Shown here piece by piece: positions 1 to 12,000 of a DNA stretch of 64,000 bases. A program made the translations under genes and the position numbers. Each line of letters opens with the position of its first letter. Within the stretch, counting starts at the first letter, position 1. Source of the stretch: Morella rubra (taxonomy: Eukaryota; Streptophyta; Magnoliopsida; Fagales; Myricaceae); the NCBI GenBank assembly GCA_003952965.2, contig CM025855.1:7337419-7401418 (forward strand), written 5' to 3'. The notes beneath the pieces are model-generated. The model made no database searches. It had not been told where the DNA came from and was given only the letters and a program-made list of their open reading frames with translations.

Positions 1-522
1 AAGGGTGTAAACAAGAATCACAGAAACCCAGGAAGAAAAAGAGACATAGGCCACTCCTCTTGAATGACAATGGGATCCAAATGGGTTATCTGCAGTATGG
101 CAGACGGATCCAACAATGGCGAGAGGGAGATTTCCAGTGTTACCAAATGCAGTCATAATAACGGTGAATCTATTGAACTGAGGAGGTGGACGGCAAATAA
201 TGACGACTAAGTACCCTAGTAAGCAACCAATAGCCGTACTGACCAACACATTAACCGGTATAAACCACCACTGAGCAAAGTTCTCAAGTGTAATGCTTTC
301 ACCAAGTTCAGTAAAGATTAGGCAGGGCAAGAACAGAGCAAAAACAAGCTTGCTGAGGAGCTTGAATGTCGCTTTTGGGATCATTTGGGTTTTTGGGTAT
401 GCAAGAACCAGACCTATTAACGTGAGGGCAAGAAGCTTCATCAACGGGATTATTGCGCTTAGCAAATCTTCACCACTCGACTTCATATTATTTTGATATA
501 GTTCAGTTAAGTAACGCGACAT
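1..522 (-). CDS. PILS2: PILS2-like auxin efflux carrier (PIN-LIKES), N-terminal part, cut by the window edge
   Basis: First coding exon of a PIN-LIKES carrier, a family of ER-membrane proteins that sequester auxin and lower its nuclear level. The frame is open from ATG at 522 to base 1, about 174 residues, and the rest lies outside the window. Visible features are a first membrane segment (LLALTLIGLVLAYP), the family stretch LLSKLVFALFLPCLIFTELG, then WWFIPVNVLVS, a TAFGNTGNLPLAIV block and a SWVSVILVYTL segment at the edge. These match Arabidopsis PILS2 nearly residue for residue as I remember it. A second in-frame ATG lies at 486. I chose 522 because PILS2 relatives extend a similar distance upstream and because the 5' UTR splice acceptor (AG at 540-539) is only 16 bases before it. 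Assignment to PILS2 rather than another PILS of the same clade is inference. Confidence 0.9.
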   Translation of the reverse strand, partial: MSRYLTELYQNNMKSSGEDLLSAIIPLMKLLALTLIGLVLAYPKTQMIPKATFKLLSKLVFALFLPCLIFTELGESITLENFAQWWFIPVNVLVSTAIGCLLGYLVVIICRPPPQFNRFTVIMTAFGNTGNLPLAIVGSVCHTADNPFGSHCHSRGVAYVSFSSWVSVILVYTL

Positions 523-538
523 TTTTCCTTTTTGTACC

Positions 539-992
539 CTAAAATCAGTAACACTTTCTGCAATAGATCAAACCACAAATTCACAGAAGATGAAATGAAT
601 CAAACAGAAGTTCAGTTCCTATAAAACCAACAACAAAATACGTACGCACCAATAAAAATACTGGAGCGCCCCAAAATTTATTGACAGGTTATCATAAACT
701 ACGACCAAATGGATGAAATAAAAAATTCTGGCTTATTATCAGGAATTGCAGATAAATCAATTAAATATCATTAATTAGATAACCACAAACTATCCCAGAT
801 CAAAGAAACAAGGTCGGTTTCGACAAACAGAAGCTTTAAGATGGGTTTCTCCGCGGCAAAAAAGAGAAAATATCTCACTTTCTTGTCTACTCTAAGAAAA
901 TCAACAAGAATAATTGATGTTTCAAGCTTTCGGTAATAGCATCAATCAACTTGTCGAAGTTTGAAAAAAACAGCGGAAGAAAGACAACTTAC
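539..992 (-). other. Probable intron in the 5' UTR of the PILS2-like gene
   Basis: On the minus strand a consensus donor (GTAAGTT, G at 992) and an acceptor (TTTTAG, ending at 539) enclose 454 AT-rich bases just upstream of the ATG at 522. The upstream non-coding exon would run from 993 to roughly 1290. Splicing is inferred from the two sites only. Confidence 0.6.
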
Positions 993-1842
993 AGATCATA
1001 AAAGAGCAAAACTTCGAGAGGCCAAAGGATTGTGGCCGAGGCGCTGAGTGGCGGAGAAAAGATTCACCAGGTTCAATAAAAACCTCTACCGAAAGGGAAA
1101 AGAGCCAGGAAAGCGCACTTTCCAATTCCACGCTGAAAATAAGAAGTTCCACACGAAATCTGACTCTTTTGATGTGATCTTGGGCCCTCGGCAAATGGGT
1201 GAGTAGCTTTTAGGATATCAGCGAGAAGCCAGCCGATTGGCCACACAAACAGCTCCGTCGATAGAGAGAGCAATTTTTTTTTTAAAAGACAGAATTCTAA
1301 GCAACGCTCAAACGACACAAAATTTTGGCGTTTTAGTCATAAATGCAGTGCCCCGATTCCTGATAAAAACTTGACAATTCATACGTGGTTTTGTATTTTT
1401 TAGAAGTTTGTCAAGCAAAAATTTTAAGTTAGCAGTAGAATAATTTTGAATTTGACTTTTTATGAGATTTATTAAAAAAATGGATGAGAAAGTTAAAAAA
1501 TGTTTGATTGTAAAATGATTTTTATTTGAGTTTGTTAAAAAATAAGAAGGGAGAAAATTTGATGGATTTTTTTAATAAAAAAATTAATGAAATTTTTTAA
1601 AAGTTAAGAAGGAAAAATACTAAAAGAATATTGAAGTTGGTGTATAAAGGTGTTGAAATTTGTGTAAAAATTTTAAGGTTTTGATTTTTGGTTATAAAAA
1701 ATTTGAATTTTTAAAAATCTTTTATAACAAGTTAAAAATATTTCATATCTAAACAATCACCTTACTTCGACGCAAGATAGCCTCTAATGGCGTAGCTTTT
1801 AATAATAGGACGTTGATCATGTAATTTTGTCGGATATTTGGC
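993..1842 (-). promoter_or_regulatory. Probable 5' UTR exon and promoter of the PILS2-like gene
   Basis: 993 to about 1290 is less AT-rich than its surroundings and is the likely leader exon read on the minus strand. The short frames in it do not resemble proteins. 1320-1842 is AT-rich spacer. I see no clear TATA box, so the start site is not placed. Confidence 0.4.
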
Positions 1843-4635
1843 GCTTATTTAGAAATGGGTTTGTGGTTTTGGCTTTTGTTAACTTTTGGGTTTAACTTTC
1901 AAATTTCAAATTTTTATATTTAAATATTGTTTTCTTGTAAGGAATTGTTTGGTTGTTTAAAATTTGAAATGATTTATAGTTATTATGATATTCAAAAAAA
2001 TAAATTTTTAAAAAATAAAAAATATATATAATTCAAAAAATAAGTAGAAAATAGTTTCATAAATATAAAAATTATAAAAATAGATAAAATATGAAACTAA
2101 TAAAAAATATTCATAAAAATTGAAAGACAAAGATAAAAATCAGTGCAAAATTTATAAATCAAATAAAATTTTACAAAAATGATAAAAAAAAAAATAAATT
2201 AAAATTTTCAAAAAAAAACTTAACAATAATTAGCAAATATAATCATTATCAAAATTATTACAAAAAATAATAAATAAAACAATAGATAAAATAATAAAAA
2301 AAATTATTAAAATAGTTACAAAAGTGTATAAATGTCTATAAACGTTTTATAGAATAGAAAAATACTTTTGGAAATTTAGTAAAAAAAAAATTAACCTTTA
2401 AAATTAAAACTTATGAAATTTGAAACATAAAAAAGATAATGGATTGGTAAATATGCACTTATAACACATGGATTGAAAAGGTATAAGAAAAGCGTGAGAG
2501 CTAAGCACATCATGTCAGCATACTATTGGAATAAAAAAAAAATACTAGTAACAAAGAAATAAATAAATAACATAATCCAGGTTTAAGTGAAATCGCAATT
2601 TGATCCCCGCACTCTCAACCCCAAGAAAAAGAAAAAAAAAAAAAAACAAGGAGAAGTCCCAACTACCGTCCTGATTTGTTTTATCCTATAATTTTTACAT
2701 AGGTGACAATGAATTTTTCTTCTGAGTGTTACTTTCGCTTGAGATAGAATTATATTTGCAATAAGTATATAAATATATCATCGTCAGTGCGTGAAATAAA
2801 TTACTGAAGTCATTTGCCTCTATTCCTTCTTGTCTTATCACAATCTCAAAGAGCAAGAAATACTTTTTGTAAATTAATTTTCTATTTTTTTAATTTTCTA
2901 TTTTAAAACTTTTATAGACATTTATACACTGTTGTAACTATTTTAATAACTATTTTATATTTTCTTTATTGTTTTCTTTATGATTTTTTTGTAATAATTT
3001 TGATAATAATTATATTTTCTAATTATTTTTTTTTATTTTTTTTTAATCATTTTTGTAAAATTTTATTTGTTTTATAAATTTTTCACGATTTTTATCTTTG
3101 TATTTTAATTTTTATGAATATTTTTTATTAGTTTCATATTTTATCTATTTTTATAATTTTTGATATTTATGAAACTATTTTTTACTTATTTTTTGAATTA
3201 TATATTTTTTTGATTTTTTAAAATCATTTTTTAAAATCATTTTTTTTTATTTTTTGAATATCATAATAACTATAAATTAAAATTATTTAATTTTGAATGG
3301 AATTATTTAAGACTCAATACAACAACAACTGAACCTAGAGGGGGGGGTGAATAGGTTCTGCAGCTAAAACTTTAAATCTTTTCAATTTAACAGTACGTTT
3401 TTTTGCACAAACTACACAAACTAGATCAGTAAGTTCAATACCCACACGTTGTACAACAATGCAAATAATCTAACAGACAGTAAATTAATTAAGTTCGAAT
3501 CTATATTCAAGATTCTTTCAAAACAAGAACACCTGAAACTTCAGTATATAGTTCACGATTATTAACTTTTTAATCAAGAACAATAATTAACAGATCAATC
3601 ACCACACAAAGACACAAATCTTTTGGTTACGAAGAAAAAATCTCTTGGAAACAAATTCCAAGAGAGAAAAACTCTCCGGGCTCGTAGGCCAGGTAACGAT
3701 TTCACTAGCTTTTCAAACTCGAAATACAAGGTGATCCATAGACTCAAGAATACCCAATATCCTAGTCTAACACACTTGATTTCTTACCCGAACAACACCA
3801 TTCAGATCTGCTCCAATGCAGGGAATGAGAACCTCTCATCCATTCAAAAAGCTATCTACATTTACCTAGCTATTCATACCTTGCCGTCCTCCATTGCGAA
3901 CTCGCAACAACAACAGCTGCACGAACTTGGCACTTGGACCTTCAAGATTTCAACAACCTCCGAAAGTCTTGAATCTCTTTTTGGGAAAATAACCACAGTG
4001 ATCAATCTATAGAACTAAGAATCCTAAAGAGAGGGGTTTTATCTTCAAGGCTCCATTCTCAGTTCATACACACGAAGACTCAGAAAAATGGGGGCAGAAA
4101 TATGCAAGAGTAGGTTTCATGCAGAAGGCACGATATTTCTTGATTTTTCTGAACAGTGTTTCGTAATGAAATTCAGGGGAGTTATAAGCTCTGGGTGACT
4201 AACGGTTTTTGTGGAGGGTCCAGGGTTTTTTGGGTATTTCATGACGTCATCCATTTAATTATAAACGGATTAACCAACTTCTCTTACTGTAGTGCCCCAA
4301 ATCGTGCTTCTGTCTGACTTACGTCTGACTTCTAGCTAACTTGACATTTCTGGTAAAACTTAGCCTTTTACTTCTATCTTCAGTTCTTCATAGTAGCTTC
4401 GAAACACTTTAATATCTCAGGAAATAAACTAAATTACATGTGAAGTATAGCCAACAAAAATAGTCCCTAACAAATTTAATAAAACTATAAATCATTTCAA
4501 ATTTTAAACAACCAAACAATTCCTTATAACAAAATAATATTTAAATATAAAAATTTGAAATTTGAAATTTGAAATTTGAAAGTTAAACCCAAAAGTTGAA
4601 CCAAAACCAAAACCACAATCCTATTTCCAAACAAG
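1843..4635. mobile_element. Large foldback element (long terminal inverted repeats), split by a nested insertion
   Basis: The left arm, about 1843-2420, reads as the reverse complement of 2880-3277 continued at 4493-4635. The outer ends match as GCTTATTTAGAAATGGG on the left and its near-complement CCTATTTCCAAACAAGC on the right. Between the arms is a unique centre (about 2420-2880) with poly-A runs. Without the nested piece (3278-4492) the element is about 1.58 kb, with arms of roughly 550 bases. No protein is encoded. It resembles foldback or long-TIR non-autonomous DNA transposons; the superfamily is unknown because I found no convincing target duplication at the outer ends. Confidence 0.75.
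3278..4482 (+). mobile_element. Insertion of the G-run/GTGAATAGG family, copy 1, nested in the foldback element
   Basis: About 1.2 kb sits inside the right arm of the foldback element. The bases AACTATAAAT occur immediately before it (3268-3277) and after it (4483-4492), while the uninterrupted left arm carries that sequence once, so this is a 10-base target duplication. Near its start is CCTAGAGGGGGGGGTGAATA (3336-3355). Inside is the block with GAAGAAAAAATCTCTTGG that copy 3 also has in a related form. It ends close to CCCTAACAA. The open frame at 3623-4012 has no recognisable domain and I do not call it a gene. The family is not one I can name. Confidence 0.7.
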
Positions 4636-6099
4636 CCTTTGACGGTTTGTCGGCACATGCATAATTGTCAATAGTAGCAGACTACAGGGTAGCACGTCCT
4701 TGGGGTTTGGGGTTTGTCAGATTTACAGTAAGAATAATTCAAAGCCTGACATGAAATGCTCATAGGCCCATGGCATGTACTATGTCCAGCCCAAAAGTTT
4801 AGATGGTTTAGGTGATCCCAATTCCCAAACCAAGTGACCAACTAAAGAGTGAATTTATTGGGCTAACTCAAAAAAATAAAATAAACATGTCTCTATTTCT
4901 AAAGAGGATGATCTTAGAGTAGCTTATAAAGCTCCATCATCTGTTCAAGAGTTAGACTCTTTTAGAAATGGCGTGTGAGTTAAATCTATAAGTCTACTTT
5001 TTTATTCTGACATGTGAATTTATTTTTTTTCTTCTCTTAATTAAATTAACCAAGAAAAAAAAAACAAGCAAGGAGGTGAAAGTTGAGATCCAAGGCTTGT
5101 ATTGATATATATCTTAAAGTTGTGTCTTTTAGCTTAAAACGCACTCGTTTATCTATCAATTCCTACATATTAATTAAGGTATTGAATATACCCTTTTGTT
5201 TGTCATTTTGGTTGAAGCGATTTTGATATAATAATTCCATTTCTCGTAAGAACATATGTGACCCCTGCATATAGCATGATATTTTCCAAACCATTGTCAC
5301 TTGGGTTCTCACTTAGATACAATATCGAAGGAAAACAATTGAAATGTTCCACAACAAGACAAACTGAAGATTCTTTAGCGGCATCTTCATGCTAATTGTA
5401 TAGGATTAGTGCATATTGTTAGAATGTATGGCCTTGAAAACTAATAATTATAATTTGATTAAGATAATAAATATTATCTTCATGTACATTATTAATATAA
5501 GTATTTAAATGTGACATGAGATGTTCCATAAAACTCAAAGTTGTTGTTCTGCTATATGATAGAATGATTAAGTCTGTCATTTAGGTAGAGACATTAAGCA
5601 AACAAATGAGTGTTATGTAATTTGCACATGCATTGAATACAATCCAACCAATAACACTTTGTGAAATTATTATCAGTTGAAAGATGATCCTAGCATAATT
5701 CAGTTATTATCCTCAGGCCTGAGAGATTTGTATTTATTTATTTATTATGCATACACACTATGACATATTCAACAAGTGAATCAAGGGATGGTCCAATCCC
5801 TTCAAAGATTAAATATATCGACAGAGTTAGGTTATGCATATGATGATAGAATACACATGAACGTTTAATAAAGAATCCACCAGTCTCTGGGAGAGATAAT
5901 ATATTCATTTAATTCACATTTTGAAAGTGAAATTAAAAGAAAATCAGCTTGTGAGATTTTTTTTCAAAAGTATTTTCAATATGCAAAATATATTTTCAAA
6001 AGTATATATCTTTATATTGTTTTGGAAATATTTTATAGTTAAATCCAATAATGAAATATGATATTTACATGAGCAAGTGATTTGTGATAATGATTGAAA
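4636..6099. other. Spacer with no gene seen
   Basis: AT-rich sequence with no open frame of note, no recognisable domain and no clear repeat. It separates the foldback element from copy 2 of the insertion family. Confidence 0.6.
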
Positions 6100-6485
6100 G
6101 TCTAAATAACAACCCAAGAGGGGGGTGAATTGGGTTTATCAAAAACTTAGTCCTTTTTCAATAAAAACCCAGATCTGAAAAATACCCTTTTTAACAATTA
6201 AAAACAGATCTGAAATGTGTATAATGCTAAGCAAAATATAAGCAATAATGATAAAGCATAAAGCATAAATCTCCACAAGTATGAATATGTACTGAAACGT
6301 AAGAGAGATAGAGTTAGAGAGATGACACCGTATTTTTAGGTGGTTCGGCCAACACTTGCCTACGTCCACCCCCAAGGCTATTGACTTCCTTGGGCTTCCT
6401 TCACTATTCTCCAAATAGCAAATACACCTTAGCTTCCGGGTGCTAAGGAACCTTTACAAAGCGTTTTTCGAGCTCACGCTTCAAC

Positions 6486-6630
6486 TCTCTCACAAATCCC
6501 AAAACCCAAGGGATTTCTTCTACTCTCACAAGTAGGACAAGTGTTTACCCAACACTCTTCACAAATCCCAAAACCAAGGGATTTCTTCTACCCTCACAAG
6601 TAGGACCAAGTGTTTTCCAACACTCAAATG
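6486..6630. repeat. Two tandem copies of a ~70-base unit inside copy 2
   Basis: CACAAATCCCAAAACCCAAG followed by GGATTTCTTCTAC, CTCACAAGTAGGAC and AAGTGTTT occurs at about 6490-6560 and again, with a few changes, at about 6561-6625. Confidence 0.75.
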
Positions 6631-7194
6631 TTTTACAATAATGGGTACAATGAAGAATGGCTCTCTAAGCCGAATATGCAAGTGGAAAGCTCACAACGTG
6701 TGGAATGGCTCTCTAAGCCAAATCAGCAAGTGAAAAGCTCAATAAAGTGCAAGAAGACAAGATTCTTGAATGAACCTAAAGTTTGGCAAGTAGGAGCTCA
6801 AGCTTTCTTGGTAGGTGCGGTCTTCCCTCTTCTTCAAAGCACTTTCTCTCTCTAGAAGTTAGGGCACGATTGATTGCAAGTGTGTTGTCTCTTCTTCAAG
6901 AAATTCTCTCTCTTTGGATGCTAGGTCGTCAATGATGAGCAAGAGAAGAAGATTTAACAATGGGAGCTTTGACTTGAAGGAATCAGCAAATGGAATCTTT
7001 GGATCTTGCTTTCTCTCTCTAGGAGGTAGATTTTGAATAATGATGCAAGTCTTTTTCTCTCTCTATCTCATTCTATATATAGTCCTCTAGGCTTCAAGGG
7101 TCTTCTTGTAAAGTTTGAGTGCCGTTGGAGGTCATTTGAGACCATTTGGAGACTTTTTGGATGATTGGCGTCATTCCAGGATTTCTGCAAATTC

Positions 7195-7402
7195 GCACCA
7201 TGTGTCGACACATTGTGGTATGTGCTGACACATTAAAACATTAGCTTGAAACATGCTCTCGGGAGACAGTGCAATGTGTCGACACATGCTTCAATGTGTC
7301 GACACATTGAATACTTAGTTTGAAAATGCTGTCGAACCAAGAATTTTGCTTCTGGAGTAAGTGCAATGTGTCAACACATGTCTTCAATGTGTCGACACAT
7401 AT
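7195..7402. repeat. Array of TGTGTCGACACA palindromes
   Basis: The perfect 12-base palindrome TGTGTCGACACA appears four times, and degenerate forms (TGTGCTGACACA, TGTGTCAACACA) appear as well. They are spaced irregularly, and two of the intervals are almost identical (ATGCTTCAA and ATGTCTTCAA between paired palindromes). Confidence 0.8.
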
Positions 7403-7645
7403 AATTGCTGGAGAGAAAAATCAGCAACTTAAAAGTGTCCAATCCATTCCAACACTTCTTTAAACACCTACAATATGAAAAATTGATCTTATCAACTTGT
7501 GTAATGGTGTTCAAGTCACTTAGAAATATTTTAGAGAGATAACTCAATATTTGAAATAAATTTTAGAAAAGAGGATTGATAATGTAAAATCTAAAATCCT
7601 TCAAAACTTAGAATTTTGTTATCATCAAAATCAATTATGGATTGT

Positions 7646-8559
7646 TTGCAAAACAACCTTGGCTAACATGATATTATTTAATCTTTTTGGTTAATGCGAA
7701 ATATATAGTGGAAGAACGACCTATGACTAATGTATGTAAAATCTCAGATTTAGGGGTTTACTCGCAATGTGTTGATGAGCATGATTACAATTTTTAGAAG
7801 CTTGAATTCAATTAAATATTTTCCTGTTAATCCTACAATTGATATTTGAGATCTTTCAGAAATTCGACGTCCAAGGCTTTCTCTAATATTTTATCATCTC
7901 CTATATAAAACTTGTGTCGTTAATAAATTGGTCATTACAACTTCAGAGAAAACAGTTTTATCAATAATCTTAAAAATAGAAAATAGAGAAAGTGAGGTGG
8001 ATAACTTATAAGGCAACACACTTGGTGAGTTGCCCAGAATACAAAAATCAAAGGTATTAGTTATTAAATCAGAAATAGGTACGCATTCTAATTTAATCAA
8101 ATTCGATCCTAGACACGACATTAAAATGTTGTTTAATTTTCACAAATCAAATTTGTCACATATTACATGCACTCCAGCTTATAACACTGCATTAGGTATG
8201 GTGCATACTCTATCAACACTTTCAAGATACGAGCAATATACTAGAAGTTTAAGTTATCTTTCTTCCTTTTAAAGCCTGACTCCTTTCTTTGTAAGATTGA
8301 AATGAAGAGAGAGATCCAAGAAAAAGAAAAGAAGAGAGGGAGGGAGAAAAGAGAATTAAATTATGACCTATACTACCATATATTTCTAAAGTTTAAGTTG
8401 AAGATAAATATAAATTTTGAGCACTTGACACCATTATTCTAATACTTTTTTTTTAAATGAACTCATATTATATATTGAAAAGCAAGAGGAAACTACAAAC
8501 AACCAAACAAAGGAAATAAGAACTACAAGCACACGACAAAAAAAAAAAAACGACTCTTG
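7646..8559. other. Spacer; one unassigned minus-strand open frame
   Basis: AT-rich. A 75-codon minus-strand frame at 7894-8121 has protein-like composition, but I recognise no family. The frame continues upstream only through stops. I do not annotate it as a gene. Confidence 0.4.
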
Positions 8560-9035
8560 GAGAGAATTCAAGGAGGTTTAGTTCCATTAAATTTTCAAAG
8601 GCCACGACTAAGAAGATAGGAGGGGGACCACTCCTACAAAAGAATGGGTTGCAGCTCAGGCTGCAAGGGAATGAGCCATAATATCTTATTCCTGAGGGAT
8701 CTTGACAATAGACCAACAAGGAAAGCTGCGAAGTAGATCAAGAGAGTCAAGAACAATGGAGCGGATCTTCCAAGGTATCACCAGGGATAGAGTAGCCGAA
8801 CGCAAGCTATCAACAACCAGAGCTGAGTCTCCTGCTAGAATCAAATTTAAGAGGTGGAAGTTTTTTATTTTAGAAAGAGCCAAGAAGGCTACTTCCGCCT
8901 CATCAATCAACGGATCCACCACTGAAGATTTGGCAATCTAACCGTTCAAAATATTTCCATTAGAGTGGAAGAGAACTGCAGTCGCCGTAGAGAAGGTGAG
9001 GTGAATGGCAATATCAAAAGTCAATTTGTGAAAAT
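8560..9035 (-). pseudogene. LINE RNase H domain fragment, decayed
   Basis: On the minus strand this reads as the RNase H-like domain (RVT_3 type) that ends many plant LINE ORF2 proteins. The first catalytic Asp is in LTFDIAIH, the Glu in LIDEAEVAFLAL, and the next Asp in LILAGDSALVVDSL. The final block reads AHSLAAWAAT-like, with a stop inside. In-frame stops near NILNG and after KIPQE, plus a frame change, show it is dead. It lies head to head with the plus-strand LINE relic that starts just to its right. Confidence 0.8.
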
Positions 9036-9049
9036 TATTATGAGCAAAA

Positions 9050-12000
9050 CAATTTGCTGGGATCTGGCGATGTAAAGAGGGCTTTTATGAATCTGCTTGG
9101 AGAGTTAAGGAGGGTCCAACCAAGACTCCTTATGAGAAACGTTTATTTTGGGACAATATGGATATTTTAGTTGATTTTATATCTAAGCTGTGGCTTTTGG
9201 TGGGGGATTTCAATGTTGTGGGATCCTAACAAGAAAAACAAAGAGGCCAACCTTTTGCATGCTCATCTAAATCGGGTTTGCTCTCTTTTATCAATGATAA
9301 CAAATTAGTTTACTTGGGTTTTAACGATAACCCCTATACTTGGAATAATGGCCGTTATGGTGGGCGAATATTAGGGAACGTCTTGACTGAGGGTTGGCAA
9401 ATCCTACTTGGCGTATTTTATTTTCTAATGCTTCCATTATTCATGCTACCGCAACTGCATCGAATCATCTCCTCCTAATTCTCAATTCAAACGGTCATGG
9501 TATTCTTCTCCGTCGGCCTTTTAAATTTGATGAAATGTGGACTAGAGACCCTGACAGTTTTTACAAGGTGGCTTCTGCATGAGACATGGACATTTGGGTC
9601 TCTCCAGCTAGGGTTTTGGTGAAAAAACTGGAATTGGTTAAATCAGCCCTTCGAAAGTGGAATTGCCTTCACTTTGGTTTTATTAAGGACCGGCTTCAGT
9701 CTTTGACAGGAGCTTTGGATGTTGTACAAAAATTAGATCCTATTGCTTCAAATCTTGATTTGGAACTCCCCTCAAAATAGCTATTCAGGAACAACTATTT
9801 CAGGAACAAGCTCTCTGGCGTCAACGGTCCTGGGTGCAGTGGTTCGTTTCAATGGACCTCAATACAAGATTCTTTCATATGTCAACTGTGGTAAAATGGA
9901 ATAGAAACTCTATTCTTTCTCTTTAGACTAACAGTAATAAATGAGTGTCGGGTCAGAAGAATATTGGTGATTGCTTCACTGATCATGGCAAATTATTTTG
10001 CTCCTCCAACCCTTCCATTCCCTTTGATCTGGCAAACCTCATTACTCGAGTTATTTCCCTAACAAAGTGTCTATTATGGATTATATTCCTACTAGTGCAG
10101 AAATTTTCAAGACAATCGAATCTATGGGGTCCACTAAAGCTCCCGACCCTGACGGATTACCTGCCATATTTTATACAACCTACTTGGACATAGTGGGTTA
10201 GGAGGTTGTTAGTACGGTGTAGGAATTCTTTAATACTAACAGTCTAATAAAGTCACTGAACCATAGCTTTATAGTCTTAATTCCGAAGGTCGACAATTCT
10301 CTTAGTGTATCACATTACCATCCAATCAACCTTTGCAATGTCAGTTACAAAATTATTGCCAAAATCATTGCCACATGCTTGAGGCACTTTTTGCCACACA
10401 TGATTTTTGAGCAACAATCAGCTTTTGTCCCTAGTCAGTTAATCCAAGACATTTCTATCCTGGCTCACGACATATTCCACGTAGTCAGCCACAAAAAAGG
10501 TAAAAAAGGTAGCTTCGCCCTCAAATTGGACATGTCTAAAGCCTATGATAGAATGAAGTGGAATCTTATTCTTCTACCCCTCAAGTTGTTTGGTTTTAGT
10601 CCACGATAGATCTCATGGATTAAAGAGTGTCTATCCTTTGTATCTTACTCCATACGGCTGGAGGGCACCCCTCATGATTTTATTATCCCGACTTGGGGAC
10701 TTAGACAAAGCGATCTTCTTGCGCCTTTTTTGTTTGTTATCAGGATTGAAATCTTGTCAAGAATGCTCAATAAGGCTTGGGATCTTTCCCTGTTAAAAGG
10801 AGTCCATCTCAGCCATGGTGGACCCCCCATTTCTCCTTTACTTTATGCTGACGATGTACTCCTCTTTGGGCATGCCTATGTGGAAATAGCTCGAATTTGG
10901 CCAAGAAATAAATTCCCAAAAATCCTCTGTCTTTATCTCCCCAAACACTTTTGGAGGATCTGCCAGAGATGTCCATGAATTCTTTTCTTTTGCGGATTTA
11001 ATGCCACAATCAAAACACCTAGCTGTCCCTTTAATAGTTCAGAAATCCAAAACTTGGGCTTTTCAGGATTTTCTTCACCGAAGTGGTCAGAAAATCACTA
11101 GTTGGAAATCCAAATTACTCTCCCAAGCGGGTTATTCAATGCTTATTATGTATGGGTTGTCCTCTTTTTTGATCTTCCAAAATCTCTGTAATAAGATTGA
11201 ATCTTAGTTGTGCCGCTTTTGGTGGGGTTACAAGCATGACAAACATCGAAATTTGTCACTTTTATTGTGGCACAAAATTTGCACCCCTAAATTAGTTGGA
11301 GGAATTGGTCTTCTTACAAAGGACACCAATTTGGCTCCTCTCTCCAAAATGGTCTGGAGTTTGATGTGTTCTAGTCCCTGCCCTTGGGTCAAATGTCTCC
11401 AAGTGAAATACCTCAAGATACATAATTTTTACAAGCAAAACAAACTTCCTTTTCATCTTGGTTCTGGAAAGGAATGCTCAAAGTGTTTCGTCTTCTTTTG
11501 TGTGACACCCCTCCTTACTTTCAACTATTTGACATATTTAAGTTAGTTAATGACAATGTTTGGGATTTTCTAGTCAGAATTATTTCCTTGACAAGTCTAT
11601 ATGATTTTCAATATTCTTGCTAAATATTTTATTAATCTTATTATTTAGTTCAATATTTACATTTCATTATGGATTTTGATAATTTCAATATTTTTTTATA
11701 AGCATTTTCATTTCTTACATTTTATATTATGTCATTTTTCTTGCAGCAATCAATTAGTAGAGAATTTAGTTTCATTATTAAAATTGTCATTATTATCTTA
11801 CTTTTAATTAGTCATATTCGATAGGTTGTAATTACTCAAGTACTCATAGAATATATATTCCATTGAATTATTTCTCCTTGCTTATTTTTTTTAGCTTACA
11901 TATGAAAATTTTAAAATAATGCTACATGAACGATTTTAAATTTTTCTCACCATTAGTTTTAGTACCTTCTTTGATTAATTTAATTTTTATACCCTTCTCC

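Larger units (their letters stand above)
6100..7645 (+). mobile_element. G-run/GTGAATAGG family, copy 2
   Basis: Begins near AACCCAAGAGGGGGGTGAAT (6112-6131), the same signature as at 3336, 56092 and 63896. It contains GGTGGTTCGGCCAACACTTG (6339-6358) and a 70-odd-base unit repeated at about 6486 and 6560. A second repeated unit (GAATGGCTCTCTAAGCC) lies at 6655 and 6706. Several copies of the palindrome TGTGTCGACACA lie in 7200-7400. The end near GTTATCATCAAAATCAA (7618-7634) is a guess from the change in composition. No coding sequence is apparent. Confidence 0.55.

Noticed and set aside
3623..4012. 129-codon plus-strand frame inside copy 1 of the insertion family
   Set aside because: The other copies do not keep this frame, and there is no recognisable motif.
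7894..8121. Minus-strand 75-codon frame with protein-like composition (KLECVPISDLITNTFDFCIL and on)
   Set aside because: No known domain, stops immediately upstream in the same frame, and no promoter or splice signals. Probably a chance frame or a very old fragment.
8030..8272. Plus-strand 80-codon frame
   Set aside because: Overlaps the equally unsupported minus-strand frame; no motif.
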